The notes: a model not told the origin generated them from the sequence alone. Shown: positions 18,140 through 27,802, counted from the first letter of the stretch. The stretch: 60,629 nucleotides of DNA from an uncultured Planctomycetaceae bacterium (GCA_903858815.1 CAIOKE010000169.1:1-60629); one strand, 5' to 3'. Numbers and translations are program-made.

Positions 18140-21100
18140 ATGTCCATGCCATCGCTGCTTACAGCATCAGCGAGCAGATTCACCAGCAAAGCAGCACCGC
18201 TGCTGGTGCCTCTGTACGACCAGCGTGTTGGCCCATGGCAGATTGCAGGTGATGGAACTTTTGTTTGTGGTTCAGCAGCAGATGCTCAAATCTGCATTCA
18301 GCATTCAGGACTTCGCGATCAGCACTGCCGTTTCGAATTCCGGGAAGGTCGTCTGACGGTTTTCCGGATGGCGGGGCAGGTCTGGGTCAACGAAGTTCCG
18401 GTCTTCCATGATCTTCCGCTTGAGCCTGAAGACGTTGTCAGTCTGGGCAGCCTGACAGTACGAATTCAATCGGGCGATCCACTGCGTCCTCAGGTTTCAG
18501 ATGACGATGGAATCATTCGGCGTCCGATTCTGCTGGGCATCAGTTCGCCTGCAGTGATCTTCACCGGTGGATCAGACCGCAGATTTCATCAGGTCTTTCC
18601 ACGTTCCCCACGATCGGCATCAGCGGCGGCTTCTAACCGCACCGAACAGCCCGACGTGCAGAGCGATGCGATCAGGGTTCGCCAACTGCGTGAACGTGAG
18701 TCGGAAGTTGCCCTGCGTGAAAGTCGCCTGCAGTCCGACGAAACTCGGCTGGCAGAACTACTGGAAGAACTAGAGCAGGCGCGTGCCGATCTGCAGCTTG
18801 AACAGCAGCTGGTCAGTCGCCAAAGCTCAGACCGACTGCTGCTTGAACAGCGGCAACGGCTGGCCGACAGTCGTTTGGCAGAAGCCAGTGCGATTCAGAA
18901 CGAAGCCCTCGCTCTGCAGCAGAAACTTCAGCGGGAGCGACAGGAACTGGATGCGCAGGCAGCCCAGTTGCAGCAGTTGCGTGATAGTCTGACACAGCAG
19001 GCAGCTCGTCAGCAGGCAGCAATTTCCGAGGCTGAAGCACGACTGGCCGAACAGCGCCAGCAACTTGATCAGCAGCGTGACACATTTGCACAACAGCAGC
19101 AGCAGGCCGAACAGCAGCGACTGCAGCTGGCAGCACAGCAGCAACAGGTCGTGCAGCAGCTGGCCCAGCTTGAATTGCAGAAGGACCACCGGGATCAGCA
19201 GCTGGCCCAGCAGGCCGCCGCCCTTGAAGAGCAGTCAATCCAGCTACAGCAGGCACAGGCAATCGCCGCCTCCGATCGGGATCAGCTGGCGGGTCGTCTG
19301 CAGGCTCTTGAGGTTCGTGAAGCGGCACTGGCCGAACGCAGTCGGAAAGTCCACGCTGCCGCACTGACCAATGCCACGCTGGACAATGCTCAGATTCAGC
19401 AGTGGAGCGATCTTGAGGCTCGCGCCGCTGAGCTTGCCGCTCGTGAAACGGAACTGGCAGGCCGAGTGGCGGATGTCTGTCGCTGGCGTCGCCAGCAGGC
19501 CGCAAGACTGCTGCAGCAGCGAGTGGAAATGGACGCGGCTGCTGTCGAGCTGCGACAACAAAAATCAGCTCTGCGCCTGAAAACTCGCGAACTTGAGGCA
19601 CTGGAAAACTCACTGAATCAAAAACTCACTGAGATTTCGCACAAAGCAACTGCCGACTTCCCTGAGCATCCTGAACACTCTGCACGACAGGCCGAACTGG
19701 AAGCCGAACTGGAAGCCGCGCGGGTCCAGCAGCAGCTGATCACACAACAGCTGACAGCAGCGCTGACGACCTGCGAAAAGTATCATTCCACACAGAACTC
19801 ACTACTGGCTGCACAGGATGCGCTGTGCCAGCGTGATCGGCAGATGCAGGATCTGCAGCTGCAGCTCAGTTCCGCCGTAGGCTCAGTGGCCGAACGCGAC
19901 ACTCTGATTCAGGAACTGCACCGGCAGCTTCTGAATCTGCTGAACGAACGACGCTCGGATCCCGTTGTCACTTCGCCGGACGTCAGTCAGCCGACACATG
20001 CTGCACAGTCTGTTGACACAGCAGAAATGACAGAGCCCGCCCCGGTGCAGGAAGCTGCGGTACAGGAAGCCACGGTGCAGGAAGCCACGGTGTCGGTCAG
20101 CCAGCACATGGAACAGCCGGCACAGGTTCCTGAGCAACTCATCGCGGCTGAAACCGTATTGGAAGCTGCGGGAAGTGAATCACTGCAGGCTCACAATCAG
20201 TCGTTGCTGCATATCCTGCCTCCTGGAGTTCTGCACAACGAACTGTTTGCTCTCCTGCAGCTTTCACATCCCGATAGATTTGACGCAGCATTGAACATCG
20301 CAACCTCGAGGGCATCTGACGAGACAGAAAACCTGTCGTCCAGCAACATTGTTCCGGTCCTTGATGATCAGACTGCCAGAATGCTGCAGGAATCATCCCC
20401 GGAAGTCCGCGCACATATTGAAAAACTGCTGTTTGACCGCCGCAGGACAGAAGACGAGGCCCCGGAAATGCCAGCACCCAAATCCACAGCATCGCCACGA
20501 CGTCCCAGCACTCGTTCCGGAACGCAGCCGGAAAAAAGCGAACCGATCTCCCCAATGCGCCCCGCAAAGTCCTACATCGATGAATACAATCGAGGTGCGT
20601 TCGTTATCGGTGACGAACGAGCTGCGTTTGAGGTTGCGGCCGAAGCCGAAGCCGCTGCGGTGGCGGCGGGCAGCCAGCCCGCAGCTGCGGCTGCACAATC
20701 CGCACCCGCTGCCGCCGAGGTTGCACCAAGGTCCCTGGCCGATGAAATGGTACGAAGTACCCGTCGCACCAACACCAACGTGGCACTGAATCAGCACCTG
20801 AATGAACTGCGAAAGATTGCATCCGAGGCTTCACAGACCGCCATTATCCGGCACTCACTCAGACGCCATCGCAAAGGGTTTCTTGTTCGCACATCGGCTA
20901 TGGTCGCCAGTATGGCAGCGGTGGTCTGGAGTCCGCCGTGGCTACTTCTCTGGACGCAGAATCGTGACTTCGCCTTCTGGGGACCACTCGCTCTGCTGAC
21001 GCTCACCTGCCTTGAACTGACCCGAAAACTGGTGCTGGTACTGCGACTGGAACGCAGAAAGATCGTCGCTCCGATCGCCCCCGTACGTCCGGCCATGCCA

Positions 21101-21169
21101 CTGACCAATGTGCCGCCCCGACTCCCTGAACCCGATGGCGAACTTGACGATCAGCATCCGCTGATCTGA
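18140..21169 (+). CDS. FHA-domain protein with long Gln-rich coiled coil and C-terminal membrane segments
   Basis: A 1009 aa protein from ATG 18140 (MSMPSLLTAS); the frame is open to 18035 but lacks homology there. Residues about 20-115 form an FHA domain (IAGDGTFVCGSAADAQICIQ, GLRDQHCRFEF, VWVNEVPV), which binds phosphothreonine. From about 185 to 620 it is heptad-like and extremely rich in Gln, Ala, Leu, Glu and Arg, predicting a very long coiled coil. A Pro/Ala/Glu-rich region follows, and near the C-terminus are two membrane segments (AMVASMAAVVWSPPWLLLW and WGPLALLTLTCLELTRKLV). I infer a membrane-tethered cytoplasmic scaffold reading Ser/Thr phosphorylation. No kinase gene is adjacent. 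Confidence 0.85.
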   Translation: MSMPSLLTASASRFTSKAAPLLVPLYDQRVGPWQIAGDGTFVCGSAADAQICIQHSGLRDQHCRFEFREGRLTVFRMAGQVWVNEVPVFHDLPLEPEDVVSLGSLTVRIQSGDPLRPQVSDDDGIIRRPILLGISSPAVIFTGGSDRRFHQVFPRSPRSASAAASNRTEQPDVQSDAIRVRQLRERESEVALRESRLQSDETRLAELLEELEQARADLQLEQQLVSRQSSDRLLLEQRQRLADSRLAEASAIQNEALALQQKLQRERQELDAQAAQLQQLRDSLTQQAARQQAAISEAEARLAEQRQQLDQQRDTFAQQQQQAEQQRLQLAAQQQQVVQQLAQLELQKDHRDQQLAQQAAALEEQSIQLQQAQAIAASDRDQLAGRLQALEVREAALAERSRKVHAAALTNATLDNAQIQQWSDLEARAAELAARETELAGRVADVCRWRRQQAARLLQQRVEMDAAAVELRQQKSALRLKTRELEALENSLNQKLTEISHKATADFPEHPEHSARQAELEAELEAARVQQQLITQQLTAALTTCEKYHSTQNSLLAAQDALCQRDRQMQDLQLQLSSAVGSVAERDTLIQELHRQLLNLLNERRSDPVVTSPDVSQPTHAAQSVDTAEMTEPAPVQEAAVQEATVQEATVSVSQHMEQPAQVPEQLIAAETVLEAAGSESLQAHNQSLLHILPPGVLHNELFALLQLSHPDRFDAALNIATSRASDETENLSSSNIVPVLDDQTARMLQESSPEVRAHIEKLLFDRRRTEDEAPEMPAPKSTASPRRPSTRSGTQPEKSEPISPMRPAKSYIDEYNRGAFVIGDERAAFEVAAEAEAAAVAAGSQPAAAAAQSAPAAAEVAPRSLADEMVRSTRRTNTNVALNQHLNELRKIASEASQTAIIRHSLRRHRKGFLVRTSAMVASMAAVVWSPPWLLLWTQNRDFAFWGPLALLTLTCLELTRKLVLVLRLERRKIVAPIAPVRPAMPLTNVPPRLPEPDGELDDQHPLI

Positions 21170-21352
21170 AAACTGAGGTCGTGTCGTGGGTCTCGACAGT
21201 CAATATCACCGTCACAAGTGCCAACTGCAGCGGGCCCCTGTGGACACTGACCAACAGCTGGCGACTACCTCAGAAAAAAACGCTGGGTAAAATACTGTGC
21301 GCAGTGTTGCTGTGCCCTTTGTCAGTCATCAGTGATCAGTGCACGCATGGTT

Positions 21353-21394
21353 CCCTTTGGCAGGGCGAGGCTCCTGCCGAGCCGAGGTCAATTG
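21353..21394 (-). repeat. dispersed intergenic repeat, partial copy C
   Basis: Inverted relative to copies A and B: its reverse complement reads CTCGGCTCGGCAGGAGCCTC followed by GCCCTGCCA, matching the third module of copy B with a few changes. Confidence 0.6.
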
Positions 21395-21540
21395 TCAGTA
21401 TTCAGTTGTCGCTGTTCGCCCGCAACCGTAGCCCAGGCATTCCTGCCCAGCCACCTTTTGCCCACACAAGGCCGCGACACGGCGCACGTTTGCCCTTCGC
21501 TCACCTATTCCCGGGGCTGATAACCACTCAGCAAAGGGCC

Positions 21541-21650
21541 TCTCGGCATCGTCACCGAACTGGTGATCGGTGGTCCTGGCAGGGGCGTAAGCCCATGTCG
21601 TCCGCTGCGTTCAAGCCCCCGACAGGCGAACCGTCAGCGTAAGCTGCCAG
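21541..21650 (-). repeat. dispersed intergenic repeat, copy D
   Basis: The reverse complement contains GGCAGCTTACGCTGACGG at its start and GACCACCGATCACCAGTTCG followed by GTGACG near its end, matching the first and second modules of copy B in the same order. A unique stretch with GGGCTTACGCCCC lies between. The two differences from the 29-base core keep the hairpin partly paired. Confidence 0.7.
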
Positions 21651-21908
21651 AGGTTGTCGTATGCGTCTGAGCGATTATGTTTTTCCTGATACGGAAGCTG
21701 CTCCCAGTGCGTTTTTCGCCAACCCCATCAAACTGCAACCTGCCGGCGTGCACAGGATTTTTCGTTGATCCGAAAAATTTGCCCCCAAAGCCAGCAACGG
21801 CTGTCTCCGGCGAAAATTCTGAATTACGCTGGACGTGAATCGTCACGCTGCAAGAATATGACTCTTTCGCAGAGCGAATGCAAACTGCACCCCCACAGAT
21901 CGAACCGT

Positions 21909-22418
21909 ATGGCTGGTTCACGACACAGCAAAAAATCCGCAGACGATGCCGACGAACGCCAGATCGTCTGCACCAATCGTCGCGCACGTCACGAATTCGA
22001 CGTCCTCGACGAACTTGACTGCGGTATCGTGCTGACGGGCAGCGAAGTCAAAAGCATCCGCAATCACAAGATCACGCTCGACGAAAGCTATGCTCGCGTC
22101 GACCATGAAGAAGTCTGGTTGTGCGGATGCGATATCGCTGAATACGCGCAGGCCAGCATCTACAATCACGAGCGTCAGCGAAAACGCAAACTACTGCTGA
22201 ATCGACGAGAGATTCGCAAGTTCGCCGAAGCCGCTGAAAATGACGGACTGACTCTCGTGCCACTGCAGGTATTCTTCCAGCGTGGCTTTGTCAAAATTCG
22301 GCTGGGCCTGTGCAAAGGTCGCAAACAGCACGACAAACGACAGCGACTGAAAGAAGAAGCAGACCGGCGCGAAATGCGATCCGCTCGCATGCATGCCCCG
22401 GCCCGACGCCGACAATAA
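21909..22418 (+). CDS. smpB: SsrA-binding protein SmpB
   Basis: SmpB binds tmRNA and the stalled ribosome in trans-translation. From ATG 21909 the product is 169 aa, the expected size. Signatures are NRRARHEFDVLDELDCGIVL, GSEVKSIR, SYARVDHEEVWLCGCDIAEY, RKRKLLLNRREI, LVPLQVFFQRGFVKIRLGL and the basic tail CKGRKQHDKRQRLKEE. The 48 upstream residues of the open frame are discarded because family members start just before this block. The gene converges with the RDD gene 7 bases away. Confidence 0.95.
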   Translation: MAGSRHSKKSADDADERQIVCTNRRARHEFDVLDELDCGIVLTGSEVKSIRNHKITLDESYARVDHEEVWLCGCDIAEYAQASIYNHERQRKRKLLLNRREIRKFAEAAENDGLTLVPLQVFFQRGFVKIRLGLCKGRKQHDKRQRLKEEADRREMRSARMHAPARRRQ

Positions 22419-22425
22419 CAGCACT

Positions 22426-23166
22426 TCAATTCCGCGGCAGCTCAACCACAGCAGTCGACGCAATCAGATCGTGCAGACAACGACGATCCTGCCGAAAAAT
22501 GAAAAGCGCATCCACGAGGCCATACAGCCCGCCGATGTTGGGTATCGCAGTGATAACACCATGCACAAAGAATCTCAACAGCACGCATGAGACCGCTCCG
22601 GCGCGCTGACCCGTCCGATAATCAACAATCAAAGTTCGTGTCAGAATCTTGCCCACGGTCTGACTGCGAGTCACCAGCAGGTAAATCTGCAGACCGAAAA
22701 TCACCAGAACCGACAACCCAATCAACGCGAAACCGCCCAGCACAGAACCGATCAGCATCGGTGGCACAGCCGCACCTCCCGGACCACCAATTCCACCCGG
22801 CGTTCCCGTCAGCCCAGGCTCGCCTCCAACATCTGAACCCGGAACTTCCATACCGTCGAAAGGCGACAGCTCAGTTCCCTCAACGCCAAATTCTTCTGCT
22901 GGCCCCGACTGTACCGCATCAGGTGCCATGGGAATACCACCCGCACCTGCTGCGGCTGCGGAGAAGATCCCGAAGCCCATCAGAATGAACCCAGGGATCA
23001 CTGCCACCAGTCCCAAAAATGTGTCGATCAACGATCCCACCAGTCGCCGACCGCGACCGGCAAGTGGCAACTGCACACCCGCCTGCAGTTCAGACGTTGC
23101 CTGCACCTCGAAAGGCACATCAAACGGATTGTCACTGCCACCAGCATCCCCCCCGAACGCAGACAT
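22426..23166 (-). CDS. RDD-family membrane protein
   Basis: A 246 aa protein from ATG 23166. The first membrane helix begins with LAGRGRRLVGSLIDTFLGLV, the Arg-Asp-type start of RDD domains. Three or more helices follow, and the C-terminal part has the family-like LVTRSQTVGKILTRTLIVDY and DALFIFRQDRRCLHDLIAST. Between helices 1 and 2 there is an unusual Gly/Pro-rich insert of about 70 residues. RDD proteins are small transporters or accessory membrane proteins; the function here is unknown. A GTG or ATG 12 residues upstream (23202) is possible. Confidence 0.8.
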   Translation of the reverse strand: MSAFGGDAGGSDNPFDVPFEVQATSELQAGVQLPLAGRGRRLVGSLIDTFLGLVAVIPGFILMGFGIFSAAAAGAGGIPMAPDAVQSGPAEEFGVEGTELSPFDGMEVPGSDVGGEPGLTGTPGGIGGPGGAAVPPMLIGSVLGGFALIGLSVLVIFGLQIYLLVTRSQTVGKILTRTLIVDYRTGQRAGAVSCVLLRFFVHGVITAIPNIGGLYGLVDALFIFRQDRRCLHDLIASTAVVELPRN

Positions 23167-23603
23167 GACACAACTCCTGCAACAGATGCGAGCATCACAC
23201 AAACTACCACAGACACGAGAAACCCTCGGTTCTGCAGGGACTCAGGGGCTTCCAGACTGCAAGGAAAGAGTTCTGAGAAAGGACCTTTTCCGGAACGACA
23301 GCTCCACGCCAGGACGGCGCACGACACGTCTTTTCAGGATGGAACCCGGGGCCACACCCCCTCGCCTGTCCCGTAAGTCCAGCCTTGCTCAATCCCTCAA
23401 TAAAAACAAGCTGACAAAACCACTCGAACAGCAACTCATGCCCCGCGACATCTTCGGCCCGAAACACGATCCCCGACCTCTTTGGTGACAGGAACGGACC
23501 GAGCACGCTTTTCGCAGTATAGAAGCCACTACCCCATCGCACAAGCAGCCACCGTACCGGCGAAAACAGGCAGTATCATTCGTTTCATCTGCGAGTGTTT
23601 TTT
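23167..23603. other. intergenic region between two minus-strand genes
   Basis: About 440 bases. Several short frames are open on the minus strand but none has a domain or a plausible start. I see no RNA gene, no repeat copy and no clear terminator. Confidence 0.4.
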
Positions 23604-24575
23604 TTACAGGTGCCCCATGTAGCCGATCACGCTGTAGCGAGAGACAGGCTCTGCGTAATCGCCAATTAACGACAGGCACTCGTCCAGGTCTCGGTAGGCG
23701 AAGGGCCCATCTGTACGGAGTGAGCTGTCTTCGACACCCGATGGGATCATGATGCGCCGTCGCATCGCAGTGAAATCGAAATTATCTGCCAACGGTTTGC
23801 AATCACTACGAGACATTTTGCGGCCAGTACCATGACTGATTGAGTTGAGTATGTCTTCAACGCGATCACTGGCACGCACCAATACGATGTCGCCGGACAT
23901 ATGCGATGGCAGGATCGACAAGTCACCCGGCGCGACACGAACCGAGCCCTTCCGAATCACAGCGGCACCATCCTCAAGGATTTCATACGTGTTGTGCGGA
24001 AGATCAAGGACAAGTTCGACATCACCAAACACCTCGTTCAGGGAGTCATGTATCGCAGCTCTGTTGTCAGCCGCCCACCTGACGACTCGGTCGAATTCAC
24101 TGTCGAATCGAGTGGGCGAGTCAATGAAGGCGTCAACGTGTCCCGATTCATTGCGAGATCCGGTGTGAATGAGGAAATGCAGCGGACAGTCGTCATACGG
24201 TTCAAGTGCGTCGAGGAAATGGTTTCCACCGCCGAGGTCGCCCAGACCACCTTTGTTGCGCCGAAGCAGGTCAGCAACACGATCCCAACGGGCAGGGGTC
24301 AGTTCACGAGGCGATAAATCTGATCTCAGCAACCGCATCCCACATCCACAATCCGAAACGGCGAACTTACGCCAGTTGTCCTGCCGTGTGAGCACCGCAG
24401 TCCCGGTGGGTAGTGGCGATTTTCCCGGACAAGCATCCGGAAGAAACACGATTCGCTCAGCCTCCAGGTCATGAGGAATCCAGGAATGCAGCCTGCCAAT
24501 CGGTTCGGCGGAGAGATTGATGAGGTCCACTGTACGAGCCTGTGGAGTGAATGAGGCCTGCCAGCACACACGCAC
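23604..24575 (-). CDS. compact RtcB-family RNA ligase
   Basis: RtcB joins RNA 2',3'-cyclic phosphate or 3'-phosphate ends to 5'-OH ends, using GTP and Mn2+, in RNA repair or tRNA splicing. All core catalytic motifs are visible in the 323 aa product: SDCGCGM (Asp and Cys metal ligands), GGGNHF (Asn/His), LIHTGSR (His), DLPHNT (His), RKGSVR (Lys) and SHGTGRKMSR with the histidine that is guanylylated. It is about 85 residues shorter than E. coli RtcB (408), lacking several loops between motifs. The start is uncertain; GTG 24575 is used. A tRNA-Ser gene lies 440 bases upstream on the same strand. No RtcA, RtcR or PrfH gene is adjacent. Confidence 0.85.
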   Translation of the reverse strand: MRVCWQASFTPQARTVDLINLSAEPIGRLHSWIPHDLEAERIVFLPDACPGKSPLPTGTAVLTRQDNWRKFAVSDCGCGMRLLRSDLSPRELTPARWDRVADLLRRNKGGLGDLGGGNHFLDALEPYDDCPLHFLIHTGSRNESGHVDAFIDSPTRFDSEFDRVVRWAADNRAAIHDSLNEVFGDVELVLDLPHNTYEILEDGAAVIRKGSVRVAPGDLSILPSHMSGDIVLVRASDRVEDILNSISHGTGRKMSRSDCKPLADNFDFTAMRRRIMIPSGVEDSSLRTDGPFAYRDLDECLSLIGDYAEPVSRYSVIGYMGHL

Positions 24576-24980
24576 TCAGGACATGCGCCATCAGGAAAAG
24601 TTCGCACAGGGCAGAGAACCCCGGTGCATACCCAGCTGGATGAAACCTGAACACCGCACCATTGCAGCTCACAACGCAAAGAGCGAACTCCAGGGGTCAC
24701 GTGATTTCCCCCCCTGAAAACCCATCAAAAAATGGATGGAGTGATAGATATCATCGTCTGGCTGCGGGAGATCACGCACACGCCCCGAATCCAGACGTAT
24801 GCTCAGACGTGGATCGCCACCAGACTGGGCGACGCAACACAGGCGACACGCATCGCATCGCATCGCAAGTACAAGCTTCGCAGAGCGTCGAAAGTACCGG
24901 AAAGAAATCAGGACCAAGGCGCATCAGCAGCCCGCCAGTCGTGAAATTCTACTTTCCACTTTCTCGCATCTAAACTCTTT
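24576..24980. other. intergenic region upstream of the RtcB gene
   Basis: About 400 bases with no supported gene. It includes a short simple repeat at 24849-24867 (three CGCAT units and a partial one). It may carry the promoter of the RtcB gene. Confidence 0.4.
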
Positions 24981-25008
24981 GCCGAATGGGCGTCAAAGCC
25001 CATTCGGC
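24981..25008. terminator. hairpin just 3' of tRNA-Ser
   Basis: GCCGAATGGGC and GCCCATTCGGC form a perfect 11 bp stem around a 6-base loop, 4 bases past the tRNA discriminator base. On the tRNA strand a TTTT lies before the hairpin and no T-run follows it, so it may stop transcription or mark the 3' processing site. Confidence 0.55.
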
Positions 25009-25012
25009 AAAA

Positions 25013-25099
<87 letters not shown>

Positions 25100-25214
25100 G
25101 AATACCACCAGCAACGCTGTCGTCACTCAGAACATGCCTGATGACTTCAGTCGGGGATGACAACGCACCACGCCGACGCACTGCTTCAAGGTACACACGC
25201 AACAGCCGAAGCAA

Positions 25215-25472
25215 TCAACCTTCCGCTGATTCGCCAGCTGCCGCCAGTTCTGCCTTCCGCTGGACCGCCGCTGCTTCGCGAGCTTCCAATGCGGCGACAG
25301 CCAGCAAACGACGCTTCAGCTGACGGTAATCACCATTCAGGTGTCGCCACGTTGCATTACGCCCCTTGGCCTTACCCGTCACACCCTGACCAGAAAGCTG
25401 CGTCTCATAGGCTGACAACTTCTGCTGAGACAATGCCAACTGACGCTCAATTCGAGTTCGGTCCTTCAACAT
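25215..25472 (-). CDS. small basic coiled-coil protein of unknown function
   Basis: An 85 aa protein from ATG 25472 (MLKDRTRIERQLALSQQKLS). Two helical stretches with heptad character flank a polar turn (GKAKGRNATWRHLNGDYRQL). It has no membrane segment. Codon use looks like the neighbours, and the frame is not explained as the shadow of another gene, which is the main argument that it is real. It shares its strand with tRNA-Ser downstream and is divergent from the HisN-like gene. I do not recognise the family. Confidence 0.6.
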   Translation of the reverse strand: MLKDRTRIERQLALSQQKLSAYETQLSGQGVTGKAKGRNATWRHLNGDYRQLKRRLLAVAALEAREAAAVQRKAELAAAGESAEG

Positions 25473-25819
25473 GGCACACCAGATCACTTCAAAGCAAAAA
25501 GGATTTTTACCGCACCACTGTACACAAGATTAGCGGTCACCAAGGAATCGAGCATTGTTGCATCTTCAGCACCGTTGTTCAAACCCAAAGCGGCAAAAAC
25601 GCATCCGGGAAACACGATTCTTCGCTCGAAAACTCGGATTCTGACGGGCTTTTGTCGGTTTTTCACCCGCTCAGTCTTCCCGGTTTCGAGGAATCCACTC
25701 AGATTTTCCCGTCCTTACCCGACTTCACTCCGAAATTTCAGCGAGATTACACATACAGCCGACCCCCAATTCCGCTCCGCTTTACCAGCCCTCTGCCCTC
25801 CAAACCTCCACGCGCCGGT
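25473..25819. other. divergent intergenic region
   Basis: About 350 bases between the small coiled-coil gene and the HisN-like gene. The forward frame is open throughout but the translation is Ser/Pro-rich and has no domain, so it is not included in the downstream gene. Promoters for both genes presumably lie here. Confidence 0.4.
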
Positions 25820-26632
25820 ATGCCCATGTCACAACTGCTTGACCGCCTTAACTACGCTCTTGAAATGGCCTCCACCGCCGGACAACTGATCCTGCAGCAC
25901 TACCGCACCGATGGCCTGCTGGTGGAATCCAAAGCCGATCAGTCACCCGTCACCGTTGCCGACCGCGGCGCAGAACTCCTGATTCGACAACAACTGCAAC
26001 AACGCTTTCCGGACGATGGTGTGCTGGGTGAAGAATTCCCCGACACACCCTCCCATAACGGCTATCGCTGGATCGTGGACCCCATCGATGGAACCAAAGC
26101 ATTCGTCCACGGTGTCCCGCTTTTCGGCACCCTGATTGGTATCGAACATGACGGCCAGATGGTGGCCGGTGTCTGTCGCTTCCCGGCCATGGATGAGGTG
26201 GTCTATGCGGCCAGCGGGCACGGCTGCTGGTGGAAAATTCGCGATCTGCCCGAACGTCGCACATTCGTCCCCCCCACAGCAGATCTCAGCCACGCCCGCC
26301 TGATGTTCACCGAACCGACCCACTGGCGACAAACCGGTCGCTTCGATGCCATTGTGCAGGTTATGGATCAGGTACGCATTTCACGCGGTTGGGGTGACTG
26401 CTACGGACACGCGCTGGTCGCCACCGGCCGCGCTGAAATCGCCATCGACCCGCTGATGTCCGCGTGGGATATCGCCGCGCTGATCCCCATCCTGCGCGAA
26501 GCCGGTGGCTGCTGCACCGACTGGCAGGGACAGGAAACCATCTTCGGCGGGGACGGCGTTTCCACCACGCCTGCCCTGAAAAATGCCGTCATCGACATCC
26601 TCAGTCAGGCACCACCGCTGAACAGGAAATAA
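25820..26632 (+). CDS. inositol monophosphatase-family phosphatase, likely histidinol-phosphatase (HisN type)
   Basis: A 270 aa Mg2+-dependent phosphatase from ATG 25820 (a second ATG lies at 25826). It has the three family motifs: LGEEFPD (metal-binding Glu-Glu), WIVDPIDGTKAFVHGVPLFG (Asp-Pro-Ile-Asp-Gly-Thr) and SAWDIAALIPILREAGG. The insertion FVHGVP after DGT and the GDCYGHALVATGRAEIAID stretch resemble HisN histidinol-phosphatases more than inositol or bisphosphate nucleotidases, so a histidine-biosynthesis role is likely but not proven. No other his gene is nearby. The open frame reaching back to 25157 is ignored because members start near this ATG. Confidence 0.85.
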   Translation: MPMSQLLDRLNYALEMASTAGQLILQHYRTDGLLVESKADQSPVTVADRGAELLIRQQLQQRFPDDGVLGEEFPDTPSHNGYRWIVDPIDGTKAFVHGVPLFGTLIGIEHDGQMVAGVCRFPAMDEVVYAASGHGCWWKIRDLPERRTFVPPTADLSHARLMFTEPTHWRQTGRFDAIVQVMDQVRISRGWGDCYGHALVATGRAEIAIDPLMSAWDIAALIPILREAGGCCTDWQGQETIFGGDGVSTTPALKNAVIDILSQAPPLNRK

Positions 26633-26659
26633 CAACCGACAAGCTGCATTGCGGCTGCT

Positions 26660-27802
26660 TCACCGGCCGGCATATACCGTCAACCACTGCGCCATCTTCT
26701 CAAAGACCGCATCCGGAATCACATGCCCCTCGCCATGATTCAGCAACCCCAGCCGAATCGGGCCCGGATACAATTTCCAGACGGGCAGCGCGGCATTGAT
26801 CAGAACCCACGAACGGTCACCATCGGCCGCTCCCGGGCCACTTTCACCACCCACCACCAGCAAGGGGCGAGGGGCTGCCAGCGCCAGCAGCTGATGATGA
26901 TTCAGCGGAAACTGCGGATCTCGAATCGCCGGGCCCAGATACCATGCTGCATCCCAGTTGGTTGAACGAAACCCCAACCCACCCTCGCATGACACCGCCG
27001 CCCGTACCCGCTCATCGAATGCCGCCAGATACAGGACCTCCTTGCCACCCAGCGAATGCCCGATCGCACTGATCTGCTGATTGTCAACCTGCTGCATGTC
27101 ACTCAGTAAATCCACCGCCCGCGATGCGTCATACAGCATCCTGGCCATCCCCAGCGTCTGCGGGTGCCGACTGCGATGACGCTGCACTGCCTCATTCAGA
27201 TTACTGACATCCTGCCACAGAAAACAACGCGGACAAAACACGATGAATCCCCGCCGTGCCAGCTTCAGCCCGATCTGCATGGCATCCGGACCACTCACCC
27301 CGGCTATCTCATCGATCGACACGCTGGTCGTCTGATGCAATGCCACTACTGCCGGGCGTTTGCCTGCGTACGCCGCGCCGGAGGGCAGGGGAACCGTTTC
27401 ATGCGGAATCAGCAGATACCCCTGAACTCGCAAACCGGGCTCCCCCGTGTACTCCACAAGCTGCCGCACAACAGTTCCCACCTGCTCGCTGGTCACGATT
27501 TTTACGTCCAGCGCCGGTGGCTCAGGCATCGGCCCCAGAAACTGCAGCCACTGCTGCCGCACCAGTTGTCTCTGGACCTGCCATTGAGACAGATCGGCTG
27601 TGCCACTCCCGTCCGCAGCCAGCAGCGGAGCAATCGTTCCGGCCTGTTCCAGAACAGGTCGCGCGGGCGATCGAGTCACCTCAGTCAGCCATGCGACATC
27701 CTGTCCGCACGCTGGCCCCGCTGTGGCCGACAGCAACGGCAGCACCGCCCTCGCCCACAGCCTGAAAACACACCGTGCCACAAACCGCCTGCCATCGCTC
27801 AT
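26660..27802 (-). CDS. secreted alpha/beta hydrolase (acetyl-esterase/dienelactone-hydrolase type)
   Basis: A 380 aa protein with an N-terminal signal peptide (RLWARAVLPLLSATAGPACG). The hydrolase core has RPAVVALHQT (oxyanion region), the nucleophile elbow IGHSLGGKE, an acidic residue after the next strands (SCEGGLGF or VVGGESG) and a C-terminal catalytic His in LLNHGEGHVIP. Planctomycetes carry many such secreted esterases next to sulfatase and carbohydrate-degrading genes; the substrate is unknown. It converges with the HisN-like gene, with 27 bases between them. Confidence 0.82.
   Translation of the reverse strand: MSDGRRFVARCVFRLWARAVLPLLSATAGPACGQDVAWLTEVTRSPARPVLEQAGTIAPLLAADGSGTADLSQWQVQRQLVRQQWLQFLGPMPEPPALDVKIVTSEQVGTVVRQLVEYTGEPGLRVQGYLLIPHETVPLPSGAAYAGKRPAVVALHQTTSVSIDEIAGVSGPDAMQIGLKLARRGFIVFCPRCFLWQDVSNLNEAVQRHRSRHPQTLGMARMLYDASRAVDLLSDMQQVDNQQISAIGHSLGGKEVLYLAAFDERVRAAVSCEGGLGFRSTNWDAAWYLGPAIRDPQFPLNHHQLLALAAPRPLLVVGGESGPGAADGDRSWVLINAALPVWKLYPGPIRLGLLNHGEGHVIPDAVFEKMAQWLTVYAGR

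Larger units (their letters stand above)
21170..21908. other. intergenic region with repeat copies, upstream of smpB
   Basis: About 740 bases with no supported gene. It holds repeat copies C and D (listed separately). I looked for a tmRNA gene next to smpB and did not find a recognisable one. The open frame leading into smpB from 21765 is not supported as coding. Confidence 0.5.

Noticed and set aside
21170-21908. tmRNA gene next to smpB
   Set aside because: No tRNA-like ends or tag-coding frame could be recognised in this stretch; it is filled with repeat copies.
24849-24867. CGCAT simple repeat
   Set aside because: Three and a partial units only; too short to call a functional repeat or CRISPR.
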